Positions 27,783 through 37,492 of a stretch of DNA of 64,000 nt are shown here, in pieces. Source of the stretch: Serratia liquefaciens ATCC 27592 (GTDB lineage Bacteria; Pseudomonadota; Gammaproteobacteria; Enterobacterales; Enterobacteriaceae); the NCBI RefSeq assembly GCF_000422085.1, contig NC_021741.1:4278001-4342000 (forward strand), given 5' to 3'. A model generated the notes under the pieces. It did not search any database. It saw only the letters and a program-made list of their open reading frames with translations, and was not told the origin of the DNA. The position numbers and the translations under genes are program-made. Each line of letters opens with the position of its first letter. The stretch's first letter is position 1.

Positions 27783-28652
27783 TTATTCCGCTTTAGCGGT
27801 AGCCGCTTCTTCAGTGCGGTACAGATGAACATCCATCTGCGGGAACGGAATGCCGATATTGTTGGCATCCAGCGCGCGCTTGAAGTTCTCCATCAGATCG
27901 AAGTATACGTTCCAGTATTCCGCATTGGTGGTCCAGGAACGGGTGACAAAGTTCAGTGAAGATGGCGCCATCTCGTTCAAGCGTACGGTTACGCCTTTGG
28001 CGTGCATGATGCGCTTGTCGGCAGCGATCACATCACCCAACACTTTTTTCACCACGTCGATATCGGCGTTATAAGCCACGCCAACCACGATGTCTACGCG
28101 GCGGTTTGGCTCGCGGGAATAGTTGATGATGTTGCCGGCGATGATTTTGCCGTTCGGCACCACGATGGTTTTGTTGTCTGCGGTACGCAGCGTAGTGGAG
28201 AAAATCTGCACCTGGTCGACGGTACCGGCTACGCCGCCCAGATCGACATATTCACCGGCACGCAGTGGACGGAAGGCCACCAGCAGCACGCCTGCAGCGA
28301 AGTTGGACAGCGAGCCCTGCAGCGCCAGGCCGACGGCCAAACCTGCGGCACCCAACACGGCGATCACCGAGGTGGTCTGAACGCCAACGCGCCCCAGCAC
28401 GGCGATAAAGGTGAAGGCCAGAATGCCGTAACGCGCCATGGCAGACAGGAAGTCGGCAACCGTGGCGTCAATACCGCGCAGCTTCATCACCCGGCTTAAT
28501 GCATTGCTGACTACGCGTGCAATGATCGAACCGATGATGAAAATAACGATCGCCGCGACGATGTTCACCGCGTACTGAATCAATAAGTCCTGGTTCTGCA
28601 CCAGCCAGTTACCGGCACCATTAATGCCATCTACTACATTCAGATCTTTCAT
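27783..28652 (-). CDS. mscS: Small-conductance mechanosensitive channel MscS
   Basis: MscS opens under membrane tension and protects the cell from hypo-osmotic shock; it forms a heptamer in the inner membrane. The 289-residue product has three N-terminal membrane helices, the pore helix rich in Gly/Ala ([27 protein letters not shown], about residues 97-123) and the cytoplasmic beta and alpha/beta domains with [17 protein letters not shown] and [15 protein letters not shown]. In E. coli it lies next to argO; here a 15-kb block separates them, which places the insertion junction. Confidence 0.96.
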   Translation of the reverse strand: MKDLNVVDGINGAGNWLVQNQDLLIQYAVNIVAAIVIFIIGSIIARVVSNALSRVMKLRGIDATVADFLSAMARYGILAFTFIAVLGRVGVQTTSVIAVLGAAGLAVGLALQGSLSNFAAGVLLVAFRPLRAGEYVDLGGVAGTVDQVQIFSTTLRTADNKTIVVPNGKIIAGNIINYSREPNRRVDIVVGVAYNADIDVVKKVLGDVIAADKRIMHAKGVTVRLNEMAPSSLNFVTRSWTTNAEYWNVYFDLMENFKRALDANNIGIPFPQMDVHLYRTEEAATAKAE

Positions 28653-28857
28653 TCGTGTCGTCCTAACTTGTCCCTAAGGGGATAAACTCGCAAAAAAACT
28701 GACATCAGCCGTCAGTCGGAAACCACCGCCTTAGGTTAACCAACATTTCCACCGCATGCCAACCGTAAGCGTCAAAAATAGCCGAAACAGCCGCCACGCT
28801 TCTTCTATGCTGAACACAGCGCTATCGCCTTTATAACGATAAGGAACTTCATCGGTT

Positions 28858-29526
28858 ATGCACATTCCATCGTCAATCAAACACTACTGGCAGGTTCGGC
28901 CAAGGCTGCTGCTGTCCGTCGGTGCGGGCATTTTGTGCTACCTGCTGCTGCCCGCCACGCTTTCTGAGCTGCAGCGACTGATGCTCGGCTGGAACGTTTT
29001 GGCCTGGTGCTATCTGCTGTTTCTCTGGCGACTGATGCTGATCAGCACGCCAAAGCACATCCGCCAACTGGCACGGGCACAGGATGAGAGCGCCAGTATG
29101 GTGCTGGCACTGGTCAGCATCGGCTGTCTGGTGAGCATTTTATCCATTCTGTTTGAGCTGAGCACCGCCAAACAGGTCAGCGATTCGCTGAAGACGCTGC
29201 ATCTGGCGCTGACCGGCGCGACGCTGGTGGTGTCCTGGTTACTGCTGCCCACGGCATTTACCATGCACTATGCCCACCAGTTTTATCGTCAGGGTGCACA
29301 GCAGGATCCGCTGCCGCTGTTGTTTCCCGGCGACCTTAAGGAGCCTACCTATTGGGACTTTGCCTATTTCTCGTTCACCATCGCGGTGGCTTCGCAAACT
29401 GCTGACGTGGCCGTCGGTGCGGCCGAGGTGCGCAAAGTCGCTCTACTGCAATCGGTGATTTCCTTTGTTTTCAATCTGGTGATCCTGGGGCTGTCGATTA
29501 ACGTCGGCGCCAGTCTGTTGGGCTAG
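28858..29526 (+). CDS. DUF1345 family membrane protein
   Basis: A 222-residue membrane protein of unknown function (DUF1345). Five to six hydrophobic segments are visible, along with the family stretch YWDFAYFSFTIAVASQTADV near residue 165, which resembles the pore and filter region of two-helix potassium channels; that resemblance is known for the family but does not prove transport. The basic N-terminus is cytoplasmic. It is divergent from mscS across 205 bp and ends at a bidirectional terminator shared with fbaA. Confidence 0.78.
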   Translation: MHIPSSIKHYWQVRPRLLLSVGAGILCYLLLPATLSELQRLMLGWNVLAWCYLLFLWRLMLISTPKHIRQLARAQDESASMVLALVSIGCLVSILSILFELSTAKQVSDSLKTLHLALTGATLVVSWLLLPTAFTMHYAHQFYRQGAQQDPLPLLFPGDLKEPTYWDFAYFSFTIAVASQTADVAVGAAEVRKVALLQSVISFVFNLVILGLSINVGASLLG

Positions 29527-29533
29527 CAACAAA

Positions 29534-29557
29534 AAAGGCTCCCCGAAGGGAGCCTTT
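29534..29557. terminator. Bidirectional terminator between the DUF1345 gene and fbaA
   Basis: AAAGGCTCCC-CGAA-GGGAGCCTTT is a perfect 10-bp stem with a stable CGAA tetraloop and A/T tails, placed between convergent genes. Confidence 0.88.
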
Positions 29558-29582
29558 CAATATGGCTAACAGCTGACCGAGA

Positions 29583-30662
29583 TTACAGAACGTCTACTGC
29601 GTTCAGATCTTTGAAAGCCTGTTCCAGACGAGTAATCATGGAAGTCTGGGCTGAACGCAGCCATACGCGTGGATCGTAGTATTTCTTGTTCGGCTGGTCG
29701 GCGCCTTTCGGGTTGCCCAACTGGCCCTGCAGGTAAGCTTCGTTCGCTTTGTAGTACTGCAGGATACCGTCCCAGGTTGCCCATTGGGTGTCGGTATCGA
29801 TGTTCATTTTGATCACGCCGTAACCTACGGATTCTTTGATCTCTGCGTCGGTAGAACCGGAACCGCCGTGGAACACGAAGTTCAGGCTGTTGTGCGGCAG
29901 ATTGAATTTCTTGGACACGTAGTCCTGAGAATCACGCAGGATGGTCGGAGTCAGTTTAACGTTGCCTGGCTTGTATACGCCGTGCACGTTACCGAAGGAC
30001 GCTGCGATGGTGAAGCGTGGGCTGATGGCGTTCAGTTTTTCGTACGCGTAAGCCACGTCTTCCGGTTGGGTGTACAGAGCGGATGCGTCCATATGGCTGT
30101 TGTCCACGCCATCTTCTTCACCGCCGGTGCAGCCCAGTTCGATTTCCAGGGTCATACCGATCTTCGCCATGCGAGTCAGGTATTTGCTGCAAATTTCGAT
30201 GTTTTCTTCCAGGGACTCTTCAGACAGGTCGATCATGTGAGAAGAGAACAGTGGCTTACCGGTAGCCGCGAAGTGTTTCTCGCCAGCGTCCAGCAGGCCG
30301 TCCAGCCATGGCAGCAGTTTCTTCGCACAGTGGTCGGTGTGCAGAATAACCGGCACGCCGTAATGCTCAGCCATCTGGTGAACATGATGTGCACCAGAGA
30401 TAGCGCCCAGAATTGCTGCACCCTGAGGAACGTCAGTCTTCACGCCTTTACCGGCGATAAACGCGGCACCGCCGTTAGAGAACTGTACGATAACCGGAGC
30501 ACGCACCTTCGCTGCTGTTTCCAGCACGGCGTTGATGGAGTCGGTACCTACGCAGTTCACTGCTGGCAGAGCAAAGTTGTTCTCTTTAGCTACTGCGAAT
30601 ACTTTCTGAACGTCATCACCAGTGATGACACCCGGTTTTACGAAATCAAAAATTTTAGACAT
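29583..30662 (-). CDS. fbaA: Fructose-bisphosphate aldolase, class II
   Basis: FbaA cleaves fructose 1,6-bisphosphate to dihydroxyacetone phosphate and glyceraldehyde 3-phosphate, using zinc. The 359-residue product equals the E. coli length. Zinc and substrate sites are visible: VILHTDHCAKK, EIELGCTGGEEDGVDN, FGNVHGVYKPGNV, the glycine-rich FHGGSGSTDAEI and KMNIDTDTQWAT. The frame extends 29 codons upstream, but the ATG at 30662 (MSKIFDFVKPGVITGDDV) is the conserved start, with AGGACAAAGTAAC before it. It is the last gene of epd-pgk-fbaA. Confidence 0.98.
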   Translation of the reverse strand: MSKIFDFVKPGVITGDDVQKVFAVAKENNFALPAVNCVGTDSINAVLETAAKVRAPVIVQFSNGGAAFIAGKGVKTDVPQGAAILGAISGAHHVHQMAEHYGVPVILHTDHCAKKLLPWLDGLLDAGEKHFAATGKPLFSSHMIDLSEESLEENIEICSKYLTRMAKIGMTLEIELGCTGGEEDGVDNSHMDASALYTQPEDVAYAYEKLNAISPRFTIAASFGNVHGVYKPGNVKLTPTILRDSQDYVSKKFNLPHNSLNFVFHGGSGSTDAEIKESVGYGVIKMNIDTDTQWATWDGILQYYKANEAYLQGQLGNPKGADQPNKKYYDPRVWLRSAQTSMITRLEQAFKDLNAVDVL

Positions 30663-30779
30663 GTTACTTTGTCCTGTTTCGTCGGCCGTAGATGGATGTA
30701 AATCGATTTTTTCATGCCGCGCCGCATTATGCCGCGCGGTATAAAACAAACGGGCGGCTTTCGCCTCCCGTTGTCTGAA

Positions 30780-31943
30780 TTACTGCTTAGCGCGCTCTTC
30801 CAGCATCACGACCGCCGGTAACGCTTTACCTTCCACGAATTCCAGGAAGGCGCCGCCGCCGGTTGAGATGTAGGAAATCTTGTCAGCAATGCCGAACAGG
30901 TCGATTGCTGCCAGGGTGTCGCCGCCGCCTGCGATAGAGAAGGCTTCGCTGTCTGCGATAGCGCGAGCGACAATTTCGGTGCCCTTACGGAAGTTAGGGA
31001 ACTCGAATACGCCAACCGGGCCATTCCACAGAATGGTTTTGGCGTTCTTCAGGATAACGGCCAGACGCTCGGCTGAGACGTCGCCCATATCCAGAATTTG
31101 CTCGTTGTCCTGAATTTCGTTCGCCTGCTTCACTGTCGCAACCGCAGTTTCAGAAAACTCGGTCGCCACGCGCACGTCGGTCGGAACCGGAATGTCGCAG
31201 GTTTCCAGCAGTTTCTTGGCGTTGTCGATCAGATCAGGTTCGTACAGAGACTGGCCCACGTTGTTGCCCTGCGCCGCCACGAAGGTGTTGGCGATGCCGC
31301 CACCGACGATCAGCTGATCGGCGATTTTGGACAGGGAATCCAGTACGGTCAGTTTGGTGGAAACTTTAGAACCACCCACGATGGCAACCATCGGACGGGC
31401 TGGGTTGCCCAGCGCTTTACCCAGCGCTTCCAGCTCTGCAGACAGCAGCGGGCCGGCACAGGCAACAGGCGCGAACTTGCCCACGCCATGGGTGGAAGCC
31501 TGTGCACGGTGTGCGGTGCCGAAGGCGTCCATCACATACACGTCACACAGTGCCGCATATTTCTTGGACAGGGTTTCGTCGTCTTTTTTCTCGCCCTTGT
31601 TGAAACGGACGTTTTCCAGCACGACCAGCTCGCCTTCTGCAACATCAACGCCATCCAGGTAGTCTTTAGCCAGACGTACCGGGTTTTTCAAGTGTTCTTT
31701 CAGATAGTTGACAACAGGCAGCAGGGAGAATTCTTCGTTGTACTCGCCTTCGGTAGGACGACCCAGGTGGGAAGTTACCATCACGCGGGCGCCTTGTTTC
31801 AGCGCAGCTTCAATAGTCGGCAGGGAGGCACGGATACGTGCATCGGAAGTCACTTTACCGTCTTTCACTGGAACGTTCAGATCGGAGCGGATCAGAACGC
31901 GTTTACCTGCCAGATCCAGATCGGACATGTTAATTACAGACAT
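30780..31943 (-). CDS. pgk: Phosphoglycerate kinase
   Basis: Pgk forms ATP from 1,3-bisphosphoglycerate in glycolysis. The 387-residue product has the standard two-lobe enzyme: N-terminal [20 protein letters not shown] and [12 protein letters not shown] for the phosphoglycerate site, [15 protein letters not shown], then [14 protein letters not shown] and the nucleotide loop [13 protein letters not shown]. The ATG at 31943 has AGAGGGTTCACC upstream. It lies 117 bp before fbaA and 71 bp after epd. The pgk-fbaA gap carries a stem AACGGG...CCCGTT (about 30748-30774). Confidence 0.98.
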   Translation of the reverse strand: MSVINMSDLDLAGKRVLIRSDLNVPVKDGKVTSDARIRASLPTIEAALKQGARVMVTSHLGRPTEGEYNEEFSLLPVVNYLKEHLKNPVRLAKDYLDGVDVAEGELVVLENVRFNKGEKKDDETLSKKYAALCDVYVMDAFGTAHRAQASTHGVGKFAPVACAGPLLSAELEALGKALGNPARPMVAIVGGSKVSTKLTVLDSLSKIADQLIVGGGIANTFVAAQGNNVGQSLYEPDLIDNAKKLLETCDIPVPTDVRVATEFSETAVATVKQANEIQDNEQILDMGDVSAERLAVILKNAKTILWNGPVGVFEFPNFRKGTEIVARAIADSEAFSIAGGGDTLAAIDLFGIADKISYISTGGGAFLEFVEGKALPAVVMLEERAKQ

Positions 31944-32014
31944 GGTGAACCCTCTTGGTTGATTCTCTATAAAGTTGCCTGAGCGGCGCACCGGCCAGTG
32001 CCGATGCCGCCGTA

Positions 32015-33031
32015 CTAGAAACCGCTTGCGGCCATTGCCCGTGTTGTATCCAACATCCGGTTGGCAAAGCCCCATTCATTATCACACCAGACCAAGGTCT
32101 TGATCAGGTGTTGTCCGCTGACCCGAGTCTGCGTACCGTCGACGATAGCGCTGTGCGGGTCATGGTTAAAATCGATCGAGACTAATGGTAGTTCCGTATA
32201 GTCAACTATACCACGAAAAGATCCCCGTGCGGCCATTTGCAACAGCTGGTTGACCTCTGCCACTTTCACCGCCGAACTGACGCTGACGCTGAGATCGATG
32301 GCCGTCACGTTGATGGTTGGCACACGTACGGAAATCGCTTCAAAACGATCGCAAAACTGCGGAAAAACGCGGGTAATACCGGCGGCCAGCTTGGTGTCGA
32401 CCGGAATAATCGACTGGCTCGCCGCGCGGGTGCGCCGCAAATCCTGGTGATAGGCGTCTATCACTGGCTGATCGTTCATTGAGGAGTGAATGGTGGTCAC
32501 CGTGCCCGACTCGATGCTGTAGGCATCGTCCAGCAGTTTGATCACCGGAATAATGCAGTTGGTGGTGCATGACGCATTGGACACGATGCGGTGTTCAGCC
32601 AGCAGCGTCTGATGGTTGACGCCAAACACGATGGTGGCGTCCAGATCGTTGCCGCCGGGGTGAGCGAACAACACTTTTTTCGCCCCCGCCGCCAGATGGG
32701 CCTCGCCATCCGCCCGACTGCCGTACACGCCGCTGCAGTCCAGCACCACGTCAACGCCCAGCTCGCCCCAGGGAAGCTGTTCCACCGCCGGCTGGTGCAG
32801 CAAACGAATGGTATCGTCCCCGACGGTCAACATGTCGCATTCCTGGCGAACATCCCAGGCAAAACGGCCATGGCTGGAGTCGTATTTCAGCAGGTGGGCC
32901 ATCCCCTCGGCGTTCGCCAATTCGTTGATCGCCACCACGGAAATTTCCGCTCTTCGTCCCGACTCATACAGTGCGCGTAAAACGCTGCGGCCTATGCGGC
33001 CAAAGCCGTTTATCGCTATGCGGATTGTCAT
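32015..33031 (-). CDS. epd: Erythrose-4-phosphate dehydrogenase
   Basis: Epd oxidises D-erythrose 4-phosphate to 4-phosphoerythronate for pyridoxal 5'-phosphate synthesis. The 338-residue product resembles GAPDH: Rossmann motif [18 protein letters not shown], the catalytic [13 protein letters not shown], and [13 protein letters not shown]. The stretch [19 protein letters not shown] is the Epd form of a loop that differs in GAPDH. The ATG at 33031 follows AGGAGCAGC. It is the first gene of epd-pgk-fbaA; upstream, the sequence leaves the E. coli order. Confidence 0.96.
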   Translation of the reverse strand: MTIRIAINGFGRIGRSVLRALYESGRRAEISVVAINELANAEGMAHLLKYDSSHGRFAWDVRQECDMLTVGDDTIRLLHQPAVEQLPWGELGVDVVLDCSGVYGSRADGEAHLAAGAKKVLFAHPGGNDLDATIVFGVNHQTLLAEHRIVSNASCTTNCIIPVIKLLDDAYSIESGTVTTIHSSMNDQPVIDAYHQDLRRTRAASQSIIPVDTKLAAGITRVFPQFCDRFEAISVRVPTINVTAIDLSVSVSSAVKVAEVNQLLQMAARGSFRGIVDYTELPLVSIDFNHDPHSAIVDGTQTRVSGQHLIKTLVWCDNEWGFANRMLDTTRAMAASGF

Positions 33032-33354
33032 GCTGCTCCTGAAAAAGGGCCTTCTCACACCGGGCATGCTCACCCTATCTGAGATAGCGCTGATAGGTTA
33101 TCAAGCTCACTCGCATAGAGTACTTTAGCGCACCGCCTGCTGTGAATCGCCACGTCGCATTATTCCTTCCATCAGCCGCGTGTTCATCACCTTCACTCCG
33201 GCGTTTCAGTTGAATCCTGATGCAACTGAAACGCTTCAGCTGAGCATAAACCAAAGTTTTGCTAAAAGGAACAGATGCGACAGCTCGCCTGACAACTGAT
33301 CGACACTTTGCGGGAATAAAATGATCTGGCGCACACTTTTTCCTCCTCCTTGCC
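33032..33354 (-). promoter_or_regulatory. epd upstream region with a long inverted repeat
   Basis: This 323-bp gap between dmlR and epd (both minus strand) holds no gene. A perfect inverted repeat, GCGTTTCAGTTG (33201-33212) and CAACTGAAACGC (33223-33234) with a 10-base loop, lies 170 bp before the epd ATG and is followed by a partly symmetric GCTTCAGCTGAGC. With no T-tract it may be an operator or a weak dmlR terminator. Promoters of epd-pgk-fbaA should lie nearby; I cannot assign them. Confidence 0.45.
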
Positions 33355-34293
33355 CTAGCGACGCGCCAAGTATTCCGACAACAACGAGGCTTCGCCATAG
33401 TGTTGGCGGAAATAATCGCGCAAAAATTCAACCGTCACCCGCACCTTGGCCGAGGTCGCCAGGCGTGAAACGTACACCGCCCAAATATCTGCCGGCTGGT
33501 AGTAGTCCGGCAGGATATGCACCAACCAGCCATTTTCAATACTCTCCCGTACGTCCCAGAAAGAACGCAGCGCCACACCCTGTCCGTCCAGGCACCATTG
33601 ATGCACAATTTCACCGTTGTTGGATGACAGCCCGCCGGTCACCTTTACCGCCTCCTCCCCTTGTGGCCCATGAAGTCGCCACAGGCCAAAAGGATGGTCA
33701 CGCTCTTTAATCGCCAGACATGCGCGTCCGGAAAGCTCGCTCAAGGTTTTCGGTGTGCCGTAACGCTGCAGGTATTCCGGAGACGCGCACAAAATGCGTT
33801 GGTTCTGCGCCAGCTTGCGGGCAATCAGATTGGGGGCAATGTCATCACCGATGCGGATATCCAGGTCAAAACCTTCGCTGACCAAATCCACCAGCCGATC
33901 GGAAACGTCCAGCCGCAGTTCAAGCGCCGGGTATTCCAGCGCCAGCGCCGACAGTGCCGGGCCGACAAAACGCCGACCGAAGCCGAAACTGCTGACAATA
34001 CGCAACGTACCTTGCGGTGCCTGACGGGCGTCGGAAAGCTCATCCATCATTTGATCGACGTCGTTCAGAATGCGTTGTGCCCACTCGTAAATGCGCTCGC
34101 CATCTTCGGTGATCGCCACCCGGCGCGTAGTGCGGTGCAGCAACGACACGTCCAGCGCCTTTTCCAACAGCGCAATACGTTTGCTGATGAATGCCGGTGA
34201 AACGCCCAGCTCGTCGGCGGCGGCGGCAAAACCGGCGCGGCGCGCCACCAACACAAACACCCGCAGGTCACTCAGGATAGGTAGATTATTCAT
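33355..34293 (-). CDS. dmlR: LysR-type regulator, DmlR-like
   Basis: In E. coli, DmlR (YeaT) activates dmlA for growth on D-malate. The 312-residue product is a LysR regulator: winged helix RAGFAAAADELGVSPAFISK near residues 18-37, the linker helix, and a C-terminal effector domain of the CrgA-like branch (GTLRIVSSFGFGRRFVGPAL). The ATG at 34293 is used; the frame opens 11 codons earlier. It is divergent from dmlA across 100 bp that contain the near-palindrome at 34326-34344. The probable signal is D-malate or an intermediate of carnitine breakdown. Confidence 0.8.
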   Translation of the reverse strand: MNNLPILSDLRVFVLVARRAGFAAAADELGVSPAFISKRIALLEKALDVSLLHRTTRRVAITEDGERIYEWAQRILNDVDQMMDELSDARQAPQGTLRIVSSFGFGRRFVGPALSALALEYPALELRLDVSDRLVDLVSEGFDLDIRIGDDIAPNLIARKLAQNQRILCASPEYLQRYGTPKTLSELSGRACLAIKERDHPFGLWRLHGPQGEEAVKVTGGLSSNNGEIVHQWCLDGQGVALRSFWDVRESIENGWLVHILPDYYQPADIWAVYVSRLATSAKVRVTVEFLRDYFRQHYGEASLLSEYLARR

Positions 34294-34325
34294 GATTCGT
34301 GTTTTATGTTTCACCGTTTCCAGCA

Positions 34326-34344
34326 TTGATTAACAGTTAGTCAA
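34326..34344. promoter_or_regulatory. Probable DmlR operator
   Basis: TTGATTAACAGTTAGTCAA is symmetric about its central base apart from one mismatched pair, and it lies in the 100-bp dmlR/dmlA gap. It contains the T-N11-A pattern of LysR boxes. Assignment to DmlR rests on position. Confidence 0.55.
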
Positions 34345-34393
34345 TTATAGGATGGAAGGGATGTCAATCGCCCCTCTTCACAAGTGAGATCCT

Positions 34394-35473
34394 ATGAGCA
34401 AAAGCTATAAAATCGCCGCCATACCGGGAGACGGTATTGGCCAGGAAGTGATGCCGGAAGGCATTCGGGTGTTGCAAGCTGCTGCCGCGCGTTGGGATTT
34501 GTCCCTGGAGTTTGAAACCTTCGAATGGGCCAGCTGCGATTATTACCTGCAGCACGGCCAGATGATGCCGGACGATTGGTTCGAGCAACTACAAGGCTTC
34601 GACGCCGTCTATTTTGGTGCCGTCGGCTGGCCGGACAAGGTGCCGGACCATATCTCGCTGTGGGGCTCATTGCTAAAATTCCGTCGCGATTTCGATCAGT
34701 ACGTCAACCTGCGTCCGGTGCGCTTGTTCCCCGGCGTGCCCTGCCCGCTGGCAAATAAGAACCCGGGGGATATCGATTTTTACGTGGTGCGTGAAAATAC
34801 CGAAGGGGAGTACTCGTCGCTCGGCGGCCGAATGTTTGAAGGCACAGAACGCGAAATGGTGATCCAGGAGTCGGTGTTCACCCGCCACGGCGTCGACCGC
34901 ATTTTGAAATACGCCTTTGAACTGGCGCAACAACGCCCGCGCAAAACGCTCACCGCCGCCACAAAATCCAACGGAATGGCGATCAGCATGCCGTATTGGG
35001 ATGAACGCGTAGCCGCCATGGCGCAGCAGTATCCGGGCATTCGCTGGGACAAACAGCATATCGATATTCTATGCGCGCGCTTCGTGCTGCAACCCGAACG
35101 TTTCGACGTGGTGGTGGCCTCCAACCTGTTCGGTGACATCCTGTCCGATCTTGGCCCGGCCTGCGCCGGCACTATCGGTATCGCGCCTTCGGCCAACCTT
35201 AACCCCGAGCGCAATTTCCCTTCACTGTTCGAGCCGGTGCACGGTTCCGCACCGGATATTTTCGGCAAAAACATCGCCAACCCTGTCGCCATGATCTGGG
35301 CCGGCGCCATGATGCTGGACTTCCTCGGTAAGGATGAACCACGCTATCGCCAGGCGCACGACGGTATTCTCGCCGCCATCGAACAGGTTATCGCCTGCGG
35401 GCCACGCACCCCGGACATGCACGGTGACGCCACCACCCAACAGGTCGGTCAGGCGATCGCCGCCCTGCTTTAA
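34394..35473 (+). CDS. dmlA: D-malate dehydrogenase (decarboxylating)/tartrate dehydrogenase
   Basis: DmlA oxidatively decarboxylates D-malate to pyruvate with NAD+; relatives act on tartrate. The 359-residue product is a beta-decarboxylating dehydrogenase: IAAIPGDGIGQEVMPEGI at the N-terminus, LRPVRLFPGVPCPL, YVVRENTEGEYSSLGGR, and the metal Asp stretch VVASNLFGDILSDLGPA, with VHGSAPDIFGKNIANP at the NAD site. In this operon the aldehyde dehydrogenase at 38662-40110 should supply D-malate from malic semialdehyde, so the D-malate activity fits best. AGTGAGATCCT precedes the ATG. Confidence 0.9.
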   Translation: MSKSYKIAAIPGDGIGQEVMPEGIRVLQAAAARWDLSLEFETFEWASCDYYLQHGQMMPDDWFEQLQGFDAVYFGAVGWPDKVPDHISLWGSLLKFRRDFDQYVNLRPVRLFPGVPCPLANKNPGDIDFYVVRENTEGEYSSLGGRMFEGTEREMVIQESVFTRHGVDRILKYAFELAQQRPRKTLTAATKSNGMAISMPYWDERVAAMAQQYPGIRWDKQHIDILCARFVLQPERFDVVVASNLFGDILSDLGPACAGTIGIAPSANLNPERNFPSLFEPVHGSAPDIFGKNIANPVAMIWAGAMMLDFLGKDEPRYRQAHDGILAAIEQVIACGPRTPDMHGDATTQQVGQAIAALL

Positions 35474-35852
35474 CCTAAACATTCACACCATAAATGACTA
35501 TGCAGAGCGATATATATCGCTCTGCATAGTCACGTGCTAATTTTGTATTCCTCCATAAATTCTCATCGTAATTCGCTGAAAAGCCCCCGAAAAGCCACAC
35601 TAATTCTCCGGTCAAGATCACAACAAATTATTTACATACCGTGTTTTATCCCTTCACAGATACCTCAATTGTGGCAGTTGGGTAATTTGTGCACACTCTC
35701 AAATGTTAATGAAGGGTAAAAACTCATGGCATCTAGCGTGTCGAGATACCTGCCCTACGTGGTCTAACAAACGGCTTAACGCCAATCAATAAGGCCGATA
35801 AGCGTGCTGATTGCACGCAACGGCCAACCACAAATAACAGGAGTTCACTCCC
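35474..35852 (+). other. Gap between dmlA and the BCCT gene with a 38-bp perfect palindrome
   Basis: A 379-bp stretch with no gene. At 35495-35532 TGACTATGCAGAGCGATA is followed by TA and then its exact reverse complement, a perfect 38-bp inverted repeat 21 bp after the dmlA stop codon. No T-tract follows directly, though TTTTG comes 7 bases later. It may be a strong RNA hairpin that ends or protects the dmlA message. The remaining A/T-rich DNA probably holds a separate promoter for the carnitine genes. Confidence 0.6.
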
Positions 35853-37451
35853 ATGCAGAGCACGCCTAAAAAGGATGTCATGCTCATCGCGATCAGTCTG
35901 TGCAGCATCACGCTGATCGCTATCTGCCTGATGCTATTTCCAGCACAATCCGCACTGGTAGCCACCACCATTTTTAACGCGGTCACCCGCCTGTTCGGTT
36001 CGACCATTCAGGTGCTGGTACTGATGGCACTGCTGGTGGTGCTTTATCTGGCCTTAAGCAAATATGGCAATATCCGCCTTGGTGAAGGCAAGCCGCAGTA
36101 CTCCACTCTAGCCTGGGTGTTTATGTTCATCTGCGCTGGGCTGGGTTCCTCAACCCTGTACTGGGGCGTAATGGAATGGGCCTATTACTATCAAACGCCC
36201 GGGCTGAATATCGCACCACGCACGCCAAAAGCATTGGAATACAGCATCAGCTACTCGTTCTTCCACTGGGGGCTGAGCGCTTGGGCAACCTATGCCTTGG
36301 CCTCACTGATCATGGCCTATCACTTTCATGTCCGTAAAAATAAAGGCTTGAGCCTGTCCGGCATTATCTCGGCCATCACAGGTGCACGCGCCGACGGCCC
36401 TATAGGGCGAGCGGTAGATCTTATTTTCCTGGTTGCTACCGTGGGTGCATTGACTATTTCACTGGTGTTAACCGCCTCCACCTTCACTCGCGGGCTGACG
36501 GCATTAACCGGTATTCCAGATACCTTCGCAGTACAGGCCACAGTGATCCTATTGGCCGCAGTAATTTTCTGCCTCAGTTCGTACATTGGTATCGACGGCG
36601 GCATGCAACGGCTGAGCAAAATGGTCGGCTGGGGGGCGTTTATCTTCGCCGCACTGGTACTGTTGGTCGGACCGACCGAATTCACCATTAATAACACCGT
36701 TAACGCTATCGGTCTGACGGCGCAGAATTTCCTGCAGATGAGTCTGTTTACCGACCCCATGGGAGACGGCAGCTTTAGCCGCAGTTGGACAGTGTTCTAC
36801 TGGCTGTGGTGGATTTCCTATACGCCTGGCGTGGCCATGTTTGTGACCCGGGTTTCTCGCGGGCGCAAGATCAAAGAGGTGATTTGGGCCCTGCTGCTCG
36901 GCAGCACCCTCGGTTGCTGGTTCTTCTTCGGTTCGCTGGAAAGCTTCGCCATGCATCAATTCATCAGCGGGCAGTTGAACGTACCGGAGATCCTCAACGT
37001 TCAGGGCGGAGAAACGGCGGTGCAAATGCTGCTGATGTCGCTACCACTCGGCAAACTGTTCCTGGCGGGCTACCTGTTTATCATGATTATTTTTCTGGCG
37101 TCGCATATGGATGCCGTCGCCTACACCATGGCGGCCACCAGCACCCGGAATCTGCAAGAGGGGCAGGATCCCAGCCCGATGCTGCGCCTGTTCTGGTGTG
37201 TGGTGATCACGCTGATCCCGCTGTCGATTCTGTTTACCGGTGCCTCGCTCGACACCATGAAAACCACCGTTGTCCTAACCGCCTTACCGTTTCTGTTGGT
37301 GCTATTGGTCAAAACTTACGGGTTCGCCCGCTGGCTGAAACAGGACTACGCCGCGATACCGGCGCACCTGATCGACGTCAGCCGGCCGACATTGAGCACA
37401 CCGTCAGAACCTCCGGCCGTTAACCCGTTAAACAACACAACCGTCGTCTGA
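35853..37451 (+). CDS. yeaV: BCCT-family carnitine/betaine transporter
   Basis: A 532-residue inner-membrane carrier of the betaine/carnitine/choline family with 12 predicted helices. The conserved BCCT segment [20 protein letters not shown] (near residue 310) carries the Trp box for trimethylammonium binding, and [18 protein letters not shown] near residue 90 is the other signature. It matches E. coli YeaV, which also sits between dmlA and yeaW. The C-terminal tail of about 40 residues is polar. ACAGGAGTTCACTCCC precedes the ATG. L-carnitine is the expected substrate from the downstream genes. Confidence 0.9.
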   Translation: MQSTPKKDVMLIAISLCSITLIAICLMLFPAQSALVATTIFNAVTRLFGSTIQVLVLMALLVVLYLALSKYGNIRLGEGKPQYSTLAWVFMFICAGLGSSTLYWGVMEWAYYYQTPGLNIAPRTPKALEYSISYSFFHWGLSAWATYALASLIMAYHFHVRKNKGLSLSGIISAITGARADGPIGRAVDLIFLVATVGALTISLVLTASTFTRGLTALTGIPDTFAVQATVILLAAVIFCLSSYIGIDGGMQRLSKMVGWGAFIFAALVLLVGPTEFTINNTVNAIGLTAQNFLQMSLFTDPMGDGSFSRSWTVFYWLWWISYTPGVAMFVTRVSRGRKIKEVIWALLLGSTLGCWFFFGSLESFAMHQFISGQLNVPEILNVQGGETAVQMLLMSLPLGKLFLAGYLFIMIIFLASHMDAVAYTMAATSTRNLQEGQDPSPMLRLFWCVVITLIPLSILFTGASLDTMKTTVVLTALPFLLVLLVKTYGFARWLKQDYAAIPAHLIDVSRPTLSTPSEPPAVNPLNNTTVV

Positions 37452-37492
37452 AACACTCCCGTGGAATAAAAATAAAGAAGAGGAAGGTTATT

